Of a stretch of 64,000 nt of DNA, positions 55,349 to 64,000 are shown one piece after another. Origin of the DNA: Reinekea blandensis MED297 (lineage in GTDB: Bacteria; Pseudomonadota; Gammaproteobacteria; Pseudomonadales; Natronospirillaceae). Positions within the stretch are counted from its first letter, which is position 1; each line of letters starts with the position of its first letter. Both the position numbers and the translations under genes were made by a program. A model generated the notes under the pieces. The model did not search any database and was not told the origin of the DNA. It saw only the letters and a program-made list of their open reading frames with translations. The stretch covers positions 280,530 to 344,529 of the forward strand of contig NZ_CH724153.1 in assembly GCF_000153185.1 (NCBI RefSeq), in the 5' to 3' direction.

Positions 55349-56214
55349 CTCCGGACCTGTTTGCCGATACGACCGCCGAAGGTGAGCAAACAACCGGCAT
55401 CCTGCGAAAAATGCCAACCACCTGGCTCAGTAGTCAACAGGTGCAGTATCGCCTGCCGGTGGGCGAATCTCGCTTGGTGTTGAACGATTTAATCGGGCAA
55501 ACGTTGCGGCTTGAACACAGCGGCCAGATTTATTGCTTGCACTGTGGTGAACCTACTAATAAAAGTTTTGGGCAAGGCTATTGCTATAAACATTTTATGT
55601 CGTTAGCCCAAAACGACAGCTGCATCATGTCACCGGAAAAGTGTCATTACGATGCCGGTACCTGCCGCGAACCGGCTTGGGGTGAACGGAACTGTATGCA
55701 AACGCATTACGTTTATCTTTCCAATGCCAGTTCATTGAAAGTCGGCATTACCCGAGGCGGACAGATTCCGACACGATGGATCGATCAGGGCGCCATACAG
55801 GCATTGGCCATTGCCCGGGTGACCACCCGGCAGTTGGCGGGCTTTCTGGAAGTTGCCTTTAAAAACCATGTGGCCGATAAAACCAACTGGCGCACCATGC
55901 TCAAAGGCTCCGCGGAAACGTTAGACATGCCAGCCGAGAGAGACCGGCTGTTTGAACAGGCGCGTGCAGAGCTTGACCCGTTGATCGAGCAATACGGACT
56001 CAGTGCGATTCAACTGTTAACACACGGCGCCGTTTTTGAGTTTGAGTACCCGGTTGAGCGATATCCTGAAAAAGTCAGCAGTTTTAACTTCGACAAAACT
56101 CCGGTTGTCGAAGGCACTTTGGTCGGTATTAAAGGACAGTATCTGATTTTCGATACCGGCGTTATCAACATCCGACGATTTGGCGGCTATGAAGTGACCG
56201 TCACCACACGATAA
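55345..56214 (+). CDS. DUF2797 family protein with zinc-like cysteines
   Basis: A 289-residue protein of DUF2797, function unknown. A cysteine/histidine cluster (CLHCGEPTNKSFGQGYCYKHF, then C and H residues in CIMSPEKCHYDAGTC, about 63-110) looks like a zinc site. It is followed by YVYLSNASSLKVGITR ... RWIDQGA, which resembles the core of a GIY-YIG nuclease fold, with a downstream glutamate (GFLEVAF). The nuclease reading is inference. It overlaps DUF1315 by four bases and precedes pepN by 19. Confidence 0.82.
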   Translation: MTPDLFADTTAEGEQTTGILRKMPTTWLSSQQVQYRLPVGESRLVLNDLIGQTLRLEHSGQIYCLHCGEPTNKSFGQGYCYKHFMSLAQNDSCIMSPEKCHYDAGTCREPAWGERNCMQTHYVYLSNASSLKVGITRGGQIPTRWIDQGAIQALAIARVTTRQLAGFLEVAFKNHVADKTNWRTMLKGSAETLDMPAERDRLFEQARAELDPLIEQYGLSAIQLLTHGAVFEFEYPVERYPEKVSSFNFDKTPVVEGTLVGIKGQYLIFDTGVINIRRFGGYEVTVTTR

Positions 56215-56233
56215 AAAAGAATGGACCTGCCTC

Positions 56234-58846
56234 ATGAGAACTGAAACACCCGTGACCATCCGACTGAAGGATTACACACAGCCGGATTACTGGATTACAC
56301 ACACCGATCTGGTGATTCGTATCCACGATGATCATACCGAAGTTGAATCCCGGCTCAGCATTGAACGAAACGGCGACGGTGAGTTACCACCACTGAAACT
56401 TGATGGTGTCGATCAAACCATTATTGAAATGACTATCGATGACGTAGCTGTTGAAGATTACCACTACGAACATGAACAACTGATACTGCAACCATCGAAA
56501 GCGCAGTTTGTGTTCCGTGCCGTGACGCACATTCATCCTAATGAGAATACCTCGCTGGAAGGCCTGTATAAGTCGGGCACCATGTACTGCACGCAATGCG
56601 AAGCGGAAGGGTTCCGGAAAATCACCTTCTATCAGGATCGTCCGGATGTAATGGCGACCTTTACCACGCGGATTGAAGCGGACAAAGCCGCTTATCCGGT
56701 GTTGTTGGCCAACGGTAATCCCATCGAAGAAGGTGAGCTGGAAGGTGGCCGTCACTTTGCCACCTGGCACGATCCGTTTGTAAAACCGGCGTACCTGTTT
56801 GCCACGGTTGCCGGTGATCTGGTTCGGCAGGACGACACCTTTGTGACCCGTTCAGGTCGTGAGGTCTCACTGCGTATTTTTGCCGAGAAGCACAATGCTC
56901 ATAAAACCACCTTTGCTCTGGAGTCGCTCAAGCGTTCCATGAAATGGGATGAAGAGCGGTTTGGTCGTGAGTACGATCTGGATATTTTTATGATAGTCGC
57001 CAGTGACTTTTTCAACATGGGCGCGATGGAAAACAAAGGTCTGAATATTTTCAACAGTGCAGCGGTGCTGGCGTCGGAAGAAACTTCCAGCGACGATCGC
57101 TTCGAACGTATTGAAGCCATTGTCGCACATGAATACTTCCATAACTGGAGTGGTAACCGGGTAACCTGCCGCGACTGGTTCCAGCTCTCGCTGAAAGAAG
57201 GGTTTACCGTGTTTCGCGATGGTGAGTTCACCGCCGATATGCACGATCGAACCCTGAAGCGTATTAAAGATGTCGACTTCCTGAAAAATTATCAGTTTCC
57301 GGAAGACAACGGACCAAACGCTCACCCGGTACAGCCGCAGGAATACATCGAGATCAATAATTTTTATACGGTCACGGTCTACGAAAAAGGGGCCGAAGTG
57401 GTCGGTATGCTGAACACACTGGTGGGTGATGAACTGTTCCGTCAGGGCAGCGATCTGTACTTTGAGCGATTCGATGGCATGGCGGTGACCACCGATGATT
57501 TTGTTGCCTGTATGGCGGAAGTCAGTGGTCAGGACTTTACTCAGTTTAAGCGTTGGTACACGCAAGCTGGTACGCCACAAGTCGACATCGAACAGGCTTT
57601 TGACGCACAAACCAATACCTATCAGCTTACCTTCAAACAGAGTTGCAAACCAACCCCCGGCCAAAGCGAAAAACAACCGTTTGTGATTCCGGTACGAATG
57701 GCGTTGTTGGATCAATCTGGCCAGGAACTGACCATCGATTGTGACGGCGACTTTAATGCGGACACTCAGGTTTTGACGCTGTCACAAGCCGAAACCACGG
57801 TGACCTTCCGGGGTCTGTCCGAAGCGCCGGTCGCCAGTCTGTTCCGGGATTTCTCAGCACCGGTGCGTGTGCGCTTTGACCGTCCGGAAGCCGATGTTCT
57901 GCTGCTGGCCACACGTGACCCGAATGCCTTTAACCGGTTCGATGCTATCCAGCAGATTTACATGGATACCATTCTCAGTCTGGCATCGGGGGCTTTCGAT
58001 CGGGTACCCGACGCGGTGAATGCCGTCGTTGAGGCTGCTTTGAACGATGCCGAACTGTCACATGCTATTAAAGCGACCTTGTTGAGACTGCCGACGTATC
58101 CATTGCTGGTCGATAACTCTGACACCATTGATGCTCAGCGTCTGGTCGCCGCACGTGATCAGTTGTTGAATCATCTGGCCGTTCAGTATGTCGATCAGTG
58201 GCAGTCAATGACGCAGTCACTGGCCAGCGCGGACCCATATCGGTTTGATGCGGCCGAAGCCGGACGTCGGGAGTTGCAGGGACTCAGCCTGCAGTATTGG
58301 GTTAAGGCAGGTTCCGATGAGGCATTGAACTACGCCGAAGCACTGTACCGTGCCGCCAATAACCAGACCGACCGCCTGAATGGTTTGAGCGCTGTGCTCA
58401 AGTCGGACGATGCCGGTCGTAAAGAAGCGTTGCTGGTGCATTATTATCGCCAATGGAAAGACGATACCCAGATGGTCGAGAACTGGTTATCTCTGCAAAC
58501 CAGTGCCACTGACGTGAGCGTATCGCAGCTGAAGGATCTCATGCAGCACGAAGCGTTTGATCTAAAAAACCCGAACAAGGTACGCAGTGTGTTGGGTGGT
58601 TTTGCCGGCAACTTTAAATCTTTCCATGACGATACCGGAGAGGGCTATCAGTTCCTGGCCGAACAGGTCGCGACTCTGAATGCTATTAATCCACAGGTAG
58701 CGGCCCGCTTCATCAAACCACTGGAAAACTGGAAACGGTTCTCGCCGGAACGCGGTGAGATGATGAAGTCCGCGCTGAGCCACATTCTGGCCACCGAGGA
58801 TCTGTCTCCTGATGTGCTGGAAATGGCACAGAAAGCCCTGGCCTGA
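56234..58846 (+). CDS. pepN: Aminopeptidase N
   Basis: A cytoplasmic M1 zinc aminopeptidase of 870 residues, the usual PepN size. The GAMEN substrate motif appears as MGAMENKGLNIFN, the zinc site is HEYFHNWSGNRVTCRDWFQLSLKEG (about 299-323), and the catalytic tyrosine lies in the NNFYTVTVYEKGAEV segment. The C-terminal helical domain is complete. A strong terminator follows. It is probably the last gene of the nadK run. Confidence 0.97.
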   Translation: MRTETPVTIRLKDYTQPDYWITHTDLVIRIHDDHTEVESRLSIERNGDGELPPLKLDGVDQTIIEMTIDDVAVEDYHYEHEQLILQPSKAQFVFRAVTHIHPNENTSLEGLYKSGTMYCTQCEAEGFRKITFYQDRPDVMATFTTRIEADKAAYPVLLANGNPIEEGELEGGRHFATWHDPFVKPAYLFATVAGDLVRQDDTFVTRSGREVSLRIFAEKHNAHKTTFALESLKRSMKWDEERFGREYDLDIFMIVASDFFNMGAMENKGLNIFNSAAVLASEETSSDDRFERIEAIVAHEYFHNWSGNRVTCRDWFQLSLKEGFTVFRDGEFTADMHDRTLKRIKDVDFLKNYQFPEDNGPNAHPVQPQEYIEINNFYTVTVYEKGAEVVGMLNTLVGDELFRQGSDLYFERFDGMAVTTDDFVACMAEVSGQDFTQFKRWYTQAGTPQVDIEQAFDAQTNTYQLTFKQSCKPTPGQSEKQPFVIPVRMALLDQSGQELTIDCDGDFNADTQVLTLSQAETTVTFRGLSEAPVASLFRDFSAPVRVRFDRPEADVLLLATRDPNAFNRFDAIQQIYMDTILSLASGAFDRVPDAVNAVVEAALNDAELSHAIKATLLRLPTYPLLVDNSDTIDAQRLVAARDQLLNHLAVQYVDQWQSMTQSLASADPYRFDAAEAGRRELQGLSLQYWVKAGSDEALNYAEALYRAANNQTDRLNGLSAVLKSDDAGRKEALLVHYYRQWKDDTQMVENWLSLQTSATDVSVSQLKDLMQHEAFDLKNPNKVRSVLGGFAGNFKSFHDDTGEGYQFLAEQVATLNAINPQVAARFIKPLENWKRFSPERGEMMKSALSHILATEDLSPDVLEMAQKALA

Positions 58847-58854
58847 TGCCTCTG

Positions 58855-58879
58855 AAAGCCGCGAAGTTCGCGGCTTTTT
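58855..58879 (+). terminator. Intrinsic terminator after pepN
   Basis: AAAGCCGCG-AAGTT-CGCGGCTTT: perfect 9-bp stem, 5-base loop and a T tract, just after the pepN stop. A second short stem, ACCGGC-ATT-GCCGGT, lies at 58891-58905. The rest of the 327-base gap up to the next gene shows nothing else I can support. Confidence 0.9.
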
Positions 58880-59173
58880 CTTTTCTGTAGACCGGCATTG
58901 CCGGTCTTTCCCGGTCCCATTGAAACCTAATGCTGTTCCAGCTTTAATCCAGGAACGTTGAGTAGCTCAGCGCCTTTTAAACAGTGGGGCAGCAGTGATG
59001 GGAACCATGACCTTTATCACTGTTTCTTTGCGGACGATTCGACAATACTGTGACTTGAATAACAACAATTCAGCACCGGCGAGACGCTCTCCGGCAGCGA
59101 CCAAAAGCAGGACAAAGGCCAGTCTGCCAGCTCGATAGCACGGTGTTCTCACCATGCCCAGAAGGAGACTGGA

Positions 59174-59854
59174 ATGTCGACAAATACGTTATCCGCACTG
59201 ACGGATGTCTTTGCCGCACCGCAGCAGGTTTTTTTAAGTATCCGCAATCGAACACTGTCACCCTGGTGGCCCCTTCTTATCCTCATTGCCAGTACGTTAG
59301 CGGTGTTTGGTTGGTACTTCTTCACCATCGATCTGTATCCATTCATGGAAACGTCCATTCAAATCTCCGGGCAGGTGACGTCACCGGAAGAAATTGACCT
59401 GATGTTGCAGAATGAGTCGGTCATCCGTATCGCGTCTGTTGCATCGGCGGGCATCGGGTCATTGGTGGTTTATCTGATCGTGGCTTTGTATTTTTTCCTG
59501 GCGGCCACACTGGTGGCTGAAGAGAAGTTCAGTTTTGGGCAGTGCCTGTCTCTCGTTGCCTGGGGAAGTCTGCCTGGGTTGATCTCCATCCTGAGTTCCG
59601 CCGTTAGCTATGGGCTTGCAGACGGCTTTGTTTACCTGACAGACATTGATAAAACGAGCCTCGCCAGTCTGTTAAACATGACTTACGACGAAGCCAACTT
59701 CGATGTTGCCTCGGCCCTGACGGTTGGCAATGTCTGGGCGTATGCCCTGTATGGTTACGGATTCTCAGTACTGACTCGCAGCAGTGTCACCACGGCGACG
59801 ATTGTCGGGCTTATCCCTCCGTTATTGCATTACGGATTGACCTATCTGCTCTGA
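59174..59854 (+). CDS. YIP1-family membrane protein
   Basis: A 226-residue inner-membrane protein with five hydrophobic segments and the YIP1-like pattern (PQQVFLSIRNRTLSPWWPLLIL at the start, AWGSLPGLISILSSAV in the middle). Its function in bacteria is unknown. AGGAG lies six bases before the ATG. It is followed after nine bases by the MacA-like adaptor, so it is probably part of the export operon. Confidence 0.82.
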   Translation: MSTNTLSALTDVFAAPQQVFLSIRNRTLSPWWPLLILIASTLAVFGWYFFTIDLYPFMETSIQISGQVTSPEEIDLMLQNESVIRIASVASAGIGSLVVYLIVALYFFLAATLVAEEKFSFGQCLSLVAWGSLPGLISILSSAVSYGLADGFVYLTDIDKTSLASLLNMTYDEANFDVASALTVGNVWAYALYGYGFSVLTRSSVTTATIVGLIPPLLHYGLTYLL

Positions 59855-59863
59855 GGTGCGGTT

Positions 59864-61024
59864 ATGAAAAAACTTTTGCTTGTTCTGGTCATTATCGCGG
59901 CGATTGTCGGTTTGAGTCTGGTTGGACAGCAACGCGGTGGTCCGGCGGTTGATGAAGTTCGTGTATTTGATGTTATTGAACAGCCGATCGAGTCAACGGT
60001 GCTGGCAACCGGCACACTGCGCTATGGTGACGAGCGGCGGATTCGGGCTGAACTGGATGCTCGAGTTGAAGAAGTTCGTGTTGATGAAGGTGATCCGGTC
60101 CGGGAAGGGCAGGTACTGATTGTTCTGCAACAGGACGATTATGAAACCGAAGTAAACAACCAGCGAACCAATGTGACCTTGCGGGACATTGATATTGAAC
60201 GCGCACAGTTGCAGATAGAGAGTCTGAACATTCAGTTAGCGCGACAACAGAAACTTTTTGATCAGAATGCTGCTCAGGCTTCAACGCTGGAAGACCTGCG
60301 CAATCAGATTGCGCAAGCCGAAGTGAACCTGAAAATGCAGCGGCAACTGCTGGAGCAGAGTGAGTTTAATCTGGCTCAGGCTCAGAAACGGTTGAACAAG
60401 ACGGTGATTCGTTCACCCATGGATGGAATGGTCTCGGCTTTGGACATTAAGGTGGGTGAACTGGCCGTGGCAACCGGAGCGGATATTCCGCTGATGACTT
60501 TGGTTGATCCAACTCAGATTTATTCGGAGGTGGATGTCGACGAAGCCGACATCGGCAATGTCCTGGAAGGTCAGAGTGTCCGGATTTTTGCAGTGGCCTA
60601 TCTGGACACGCCGCTGGACGGAGTGGTGACGGACATTGCGACCAGTGCGCGTCAGGTGCCCGGTAAAAACTCCCTGGTGTTTCCGGTGGAGGTAGAAGTA
60701 CAGCCTCAGGACGAGGTGGTGTTAAGGCCGGGTATGAGTACACGTGCGGAGATTCTGAACTCTACCGACCGTGCGTTTCCATTGGTTCCGATTGAAGCGG
60801 TGCAGGAAGACGCGGGAGAAACGGGGTACCGCGTGTTTGTGTTTGAAGAGGGCGTAGCTCAGATGCGGTCAGTCTCCTTGGGTCCTCAGGATGATCGTTA
60901 TCAGGCCATTACCGAGGGCATCAGCGTGGGAGATCAGGTCATTACCGGTCCGTATCGGGTCCTGCGCCGGTTGAGCGATGGCGCGACGGTTGCCATGGAG
61001 TCGGCTGATGAATCAACTGATTAG
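59864..61024 (+). CDS. MacA-like periplasmic adaptor (HlyD/RND MFP family)
   Basis: A 386-residue membrane-fusion protein: an N-terminal membrane anchor (about 1-22, [17 protein letters not shown]), lipoyl half ([27 protein letters not shown]), coiled-coil hairpin (about 95-180), second lipoyl half ([21 protein letters not shown]), beta-barrel and membrane-proximal domains. It would link an ABC permease to an outer-membrane channel; no TolC gene is nearby. The next gene starts inside its last 17 bases. Confidence 0.88.
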   Translation: MKKLLLVLVIIAAIVGLSLVGQQRGGPAVDEVRVFDVIEQPIESTVLATGTLRYGDERRIRAELDARVEEVRVDEGDPVREGQVLIVLQQDDYETEVNNQRTNVTLRDIDIERAQLQIESLNIQLARQQKLFDQNAAQASTLEDLRNQIAQAEVNLKMQRQLLEQSEFNLAQAQKRLNKTVIRSPMDGMVSALDIKVGELAVATGADIPLMTLVDPTQIYSEVDVDEADIGNVLEGQSVRIFAVAYLDTPLDGVVTDIATSARQVPGKNSLVFPVEVEVQPQDEVVLRPGMSTRAEILNSTDRAFPLVPIEAVQEDAGETGYRVFVFEEGVAQMRSVSLGPQDDRYQAITEGISVGDQVITGPYRVLRRLSDGATVAMESADESTD

Positions 61025-61718
61025 CCTGAGTGGCATTCGCCGTACTTATCAAATGGGCGGTGAAACCCTGCACGCCCTGGATGGTATCGATCTGTCGATA
61101 CAACAAAACGACTATGTTGCGGTCATTGGTTCAAGCGGGTCTGGTAAATCTACGCTGATGAACATCATCGGATGTCTGGATACTCCTTCTGAGGGGCATT
61201 ATCGGCTGGCTGATGAAGATGTCAGTGAAATGACCGGACAACAGCTGGCGGCCGTACGAAACCGTCGCATCGGGTTTATCTTTCAGAGTTTCAATTTGTT
61301 GCCCCGGGTCGATGCGTTACACAACGTCATGCAGCCTTTGGTGTATCAACGGGTCAGTTACCGACAGCGGAAAGCCCGCGCTCAGGAGCTGCTCGAACGT
61401 GTCGGTTTGTCCGGGCGAATGGGGCACCAACCGAATGAGCTCTCGGGTGGTCAGCGACAACGTGTCGCCATTGCCCGTGCGCTGGTAACGGCGCCGAGTA
61501 TTCTGCTCGCCGATGAACCAACGGGTAACCTGGATTCAAGCACCACAGCGGATATTTTGAATCTGTTTGATGAGCTGCATCGTGAGGGGCAAACCATCAT
61601 CATGGTGACGCACGAACCGGATATCGCCCGGCGCTGTCACCGGCAGGTGCGGTTGAAAGATGGTCAGATCATTGAAGACTCCCGAAGTGCGATGACCACG
61701 GGCAAGGAGGAGCACTGA
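61008..61718 (+). CDS. MacB-type ABC transporter ATPase
   Basis: A 236-residue LolD/MacB-class ATPase: Walker [10 protein letters not shown] (about 42-50), Q-loop FQSFNLLPR, signature [15 protein letters not shown], Walker [14 protein letters not shown] and H-loop VTHEPD. The ATG at 61008 (GGAG upstream) begins the family N-terminus and overlaps the adaptor gene by 17 bases; the frame to 60978 is not needed. It works with the separate permease encoded next, so MacB is split here into two polypeptides. Confidence 0.92.
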   Translation: MNQLISLSGIRRTYQMGGETLHALDGIDLSIQQNDYVAVIGSSGSGKSTLMNIIGCLDTPSEGHYRLADEDVSEMTGQQLAAVRNRRIGFIFQSFNLLPRVDALHNVMQPLVYQRVSYRQRKARAQELLERVGLSGRMGHQPNELSGGQRQRVAIARALVTAPSILLADEPTGNLDSSTTADILNLFDELHREGQTIIMVTHEPDIARRCHRQVRLKDGQIIEDSRSAMTTGKEEH

Positions 61719-62929
61719 TGGCCATTTTATGGGAAGCATTACGCTCAGCCTTACGTGCGATTGCCGTCAGTAAGATGCGCAGTTTTTTAACCTCGCTCGG
61801 TATTATCATCGGCGTGGCGAGCATTATTGCGGTGGTGTCGTTGGTTCAGGGGCTGGAGGAGTCCATCACCAGCCAATTTGAAGGATACGGTTCTAACTCC
61901 TTGTTTATTCAGCAGCGTCGTGACAATTACGGTCGTCTGATTGGTGACCTGACCGACGATGATCTTCTGAAACTGAAAGGCATCGATGGTATCTCTGCGA
62001 TCAGTCCGCAGACCTTTGTGTTTGAGTACAGTGGTGTGCAATACGAAGGCGAACAGCACAGCGCCGATGTGGTTGGCGTGATGCCTGATTACGCTGAAAT
62101 GGACAGCTCTTACCCGGAACTTGGTCGGTTCATTACCACGACAGATGCCGACAGTCGTAAAAAAGTTGCCGTCATCGGGCCTAAAGTTAGGGATGAACTG
62201 GGTATGCCGGAAAACCCAATCGGAGAATTTATTCAATACGGTCCGCATTGGCTGAAAGTGATTGGTGTGCTGGAGAGCAAGGGTCAGATGATGGGGCAGG
62301 ATCTGGACAACTACGTCTACATCCCATATCCCACCGCCGTTGGCATCATGGGTTATCAACAGCAGCCGTTTGTAATCTTTGTGGTGCGGGTTGAAGACGT
62401 GAACCGGATCGACAGCATCACGGAACGGGTTGAACAGACGCTGCGCCGAAACCACGGTCTGAAACCCGGTGACGACAATGACTTTATGATTCAGAGCGCT
62501 GATCAGGTGTTGCAGTCCATCGGTCAGATCACGCAGGTCATTACCTGGGTTTTCGGTGGGATTGTTGGCATCAGTTTGCTGGTAGGCGGCATCGGTATCA
62601 TGAACATCATGTTGGTCTCGGTCACTGAGCGAACCCGGGAAGTGGGTATCTGCAAAGCCTTGGGGGCAACCCGCGCGGACATTCTGCTGCAGTTTTTGCT
62701 GGAAGCGGTCATCATCAGCCTGATTGGCGGTATTGTCGGCTTAGGTCTTGGTTTTGCCATTGGGGCTGGAGTGGCCGGCATGATCCCGAACTTCCCACCG
62801 TCCGAAGTGCCGGCTTGGGCGGTATTTCTGGCATTGGGTTTCTCTTCGGGCGTCGGCATCGTGTTTGGTATTCTTCCGGCGGCGAAAGCGGCGCGGTTGG
62901 ATCCGATTGATGCGCTGCGTTATGAGTAA
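61718..62929 (+). CDS. MacB/FtsX-type ABC transporter permease
   Basis: A 403-residue permease with the MacB topology: TM1 (about 18-42, SFLTSLGIIIGVASIIAVVSLV), a large periplasmic domain (about 45-275) and three TMs at the C-terminus (about 280-305, 330-350, 365-390) with GGIGIMNIMLVSVTERTREVG and the final GILPAAKAARLDPIDALRYE. It shares one base (TGATG) with the ATPase stop. Such systems export peptides, lipopeptides or antibiotics; the substrate is unknown. Confidence 0.92.
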   Translation: MAILWEALRSALRAIAVSKMRSFLTSLGIIIGVASIIAVVSLVQGLEESITSQFEGYGSNSLFIQQRRDNYGRLIGDLTDDDLLKLKGIDGISAISPQTFVFEYSGVQYEGEQHSADVVGVMPDYAEMDSSYPELGRFITTTDADSRKKVAVIGPKVRDELGMPENPIGEFIQYGPHWLKVIGVLESKGQMMGQDLDNYVYIPYPTAVGIMGYQQQPFVIFVVRVEDVNRIDSITERVEQTLRRNHGLKPGDDNDFMIQSADQVLQSIGQITQVITWVFGGIVGISLLVGGIGIMNIMLVSVTERTREVGICKALGATRADILLQFLLEAVIISLIGGIVGLGLGFAIGAGVAGMIPNFPPSEVPAWAVFLALGFSSGVGIVFGILPAAKAARLDPIDALRYE

Positions 62930-63020
62930 AGGGTAATGGCGCCGGCTGTGCTTTGGGGTTGCAGTGTCGGGTTAAAATTATTATATTAGAAAAAACTTAA
63001 TTAAATGAGAGAGTATTCCG

Positions 63021-63257
63021 ATGCTGAAGCCTAAACATCAGCGAATTGTACATTCCGTTCTGATGTCGGTTTTGATGGTCACCATCATGACGGCCATCAT
63101 TACCGCCATTAATACAGGCATCGATGGTGCCTTTGTAGAACGTTGGTTGAAATCCTGGGTGCTGGCATGGCCGGTGGCGTTTGCCATCATTCTGGTCTTC
63201 GGCAAACAGGTTCAGATGATGTCGATGCGATTGTGTAAGGTGTCGGCTGAGAAATGA
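63021..63257 (+). CDS. DUF2798 small membrane protein
   Basis: A 78-residue protein with two transmembrane helices (about 12-33 and 45-64), matching DUF2798 (MSVLMVTIMTAIITAINTG; WPVAFAIILVFG). Function unknown. GAGAG lies eight bases before the ATG. A terminator follows immediately. Confidence 0.82.
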   Translation: MLKPKHQRIVHSVLMSVLMVTIMTAIITAINTGIDGAFVERWLKSWVLAWPVAFAIILVFGKQVQMMSMRLCKVSAEK

Positions 63258-63261
63258 GCAG

Positions 63262-63286
63262 GCTGGCCGATCAGGCCAGCTTTTTT
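63262..63286 (+). terminator. Intrinsic terminator after DUF2798 gene
   Basis: GCTGGCC-GATCA-GGCCAGC followed by six Ts, five bases after the stop codon. It overlaps the last codons of the convergent minus-strand gene. Confidence 0.88.
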
Positions 63287-63609
63287 AACAGGTACTCCGA
63301 AACAGAGCACTGTTCGGCTTTGGCGCGTTCCAGTAGCAACTTGGCCGCACGCGCGTCCAGGTTTACCGGTACCTGGCTGACGGACGTCGTTGGTTTCTGA
63401 TCACGTTTGCGTTGCTTGAACTGCTTCAACGCTCGCAACACTTCTTCTCGACGGGACTTCGGTAAAAAACACTCGACCCAGGCAATGAAGTCATCGTGAC
63501 TTTTAACTTTGTGTATGGTCTTGCCGGCGTCGTTTTTTACATCGCCCCAGTTATGAATACGGGTATTCAGATAAGCGAGCATCCATTGCTCATCAACACT
63601 TAAACGCAT
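63271..63609 (-). CDS. Hypothetical protein with ribbon-helix-helix-like C-terminus
   Basis: A 112-residue protein that I cannot assign to a named family. The N-terminal half (about 1-70) is helical with WVECFLPKSRREEVLRALKQFKQRKR; the C-terminal segment VPVNLDARAAKLLLERAKAEQCSVSEYLLKKL has the strand-helix-turn-helix spacing of a ribbon-helix-helix protein. A DNA-binding role is inference. The gene end overlaps the terminator of the convergent DUF2798 gene. Confidence 0.6.
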   Translation of the reverse strand: MRLSVDEQWMLAYLNTRIHNWGDVKNDAGKTIHKVKSHDDFIAWVECFLPKSRREEVLRALKQFKQRKRDQKPTTSVSQVPVNLDARAAKLLLERAKAEQCSVSEYLLKKLA

Positions 63610-63766
63610 GGGGCCTCCTCATGGTGCGCAAAATTCAGAGGCTGATTATCGGGTTCCCGGTTGCCGACACAAGATGCTGTCGGGCACCTAAACTGAAAAC
63701 TGAGACCTTAGTCCGCTGTTTTTGAGTGAAATGTGATCAACCGCCGTTTCTGAGACAGAGTTAGGT

Positions 63767-63823
63767 GGCTCAGGCGTCTGCTACAGTCGCCTGAGCCGAC
63801 TTATTCTGAATTGGCAGAATAAG
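63767..63823. repeat. Two tandem perfect hairpins beyond rimO
   Basis: GGCTCAGGCG/CGCCTGAGCC (63767-63797, 10-bp stem, 11-base loop) and CTTATTCTG/CAGAATAAG (63800-63823, 9-bp stem, 6-base loop) lie two bases apart, just past the 3' end of rimO on the minus strand. Neither has a T tract in either direction. They may be a 3'-end structure. Confidence 0.5.
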
Positions 63824-63832
63824 AGTTTGCGC

Positions 63833-64000
63833 TTATACCGGGTGCGCCCAGAGGTCGTATTCGTCCGCTTCTTCGACTTCAACGCGCAGATGTCCCCGGG
63901 CTTCAAGTGCGTCTGGTTGTCCAGGAAAACCTGCCCGTCGATATCCGGAGCATCGGCCTTACTGCGGGCAACGGCACCTTCTTCGACGACTTCGTCGACA
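63833..64000 (-). pseudogene. rimO: rimO 3' end (ribosomal S12 methylthiotransferase), apparent frameshift, 5' part outside window
   Basis: On the minus strand the window edge encodes [18 protein letters not shown] followed by [19 protein letters not shown], the TRAM-domain end of RimO. At about 63888-63891 the frame then breaks. The expected ending [17 protein letters not shown], with a TAA at 63833-63835, continues in another frame. One C missing from a CC pair (ATC-CTG read as ATCTG) would explain it. In the uncorrected frame translation runs on to a TAG at 63781-63783. Either the gene has a real 3' frameshift affecting the last 18 codons or this is a sequence error. The catalytic radical-SAM region is outside the window. 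Confidence 0.6.

Overview
The window reads as core chromosome of a marine-type gammaproteobacterium, most likely an Oceanospirillales member such as a Saccharospirillum or Reinekea relative. The evidence is the gene set (plsB, slyX, rsmC, rsmJ, tsaB, class II DAHP synthase, 1227-residue metH, nfuA, DUF1853, DUF1315/yeaC, the TyrR/PhhR type) and a moderate GC content. The genus is inference. I see no tRNA, rRNA, CRISPR array, prophage or insertion sequence.

Layout. 1-4779: the end of an MksBEF/JetABC-type SMC operon fused head to tail with upp. 4960-8103: an orphan RstA-like response regulator with an altered phosphoacceptor, rsmC, a small HTH gene behind a structured leader, and two hypothetical genes. 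8104-9206: a gene-free stretch before a histone H1-like gene. 10103-15746: tsaB, uppP, a small disordered protein, rsmJ, plsB, slyX. 15918-20719: a membrane-tethered cold-shock-domain protein, two small unknowns, dapE, DUF2721, TerB-like, and a Tat-exported M15 peptidase. 20809-31757 (mostly minus strand): class II DAHP synthase, a polyamine-binding-protein/GGDEF-EAL pair like Vibrio NspS-MbaA, an acetyl-CoA hydrolase/transferase, a YdiJ-type oxidase, a CBS protein. 31936-37744: proS, gloA, PF04339 protein, HIT protein, PAP2 phosphatase plus MJ1255-type glycosyltransferase. 37902-46621: tyrR/phhR, a 7TMR-DISM GGDEF-EAL protein, metH behind a perfect 24-bp palindrome, nfuA. 46893-50092: a chalcone-isomerase-like/double TonB-C fusion, a porin and a PstS-like protein. 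50093-50424: an unusual nested inverted-repeat element. 50425-58846: fumC, DnaJ-like, YeaD-like mutarotase, DUF1853, nadK, yeaC, DUF2797, pepN. 59174-62929: YIP1 plus a MacAB-like efflux/export operon. 63021-end: DUF2798, a small unknown, and the C-terminus of rimO, which appears frameshifted.

How the genes work together. Most genes are housekeeping: translation and rRNA modification, phospholipid and peptidoglycan precursors, methionine and lysine synthesis, NAD(P), Fe-S assembly. The accessory interest lies in signalling (two GGDEF-EAL proteins, one apparently fed by a periplasmic polyamine sensor; a response regulator that looks phosphorylation-independent), in an unusual envelope module at 46.9-50.1 kb, and in several unexplained palindromic RNA/DNA elements.
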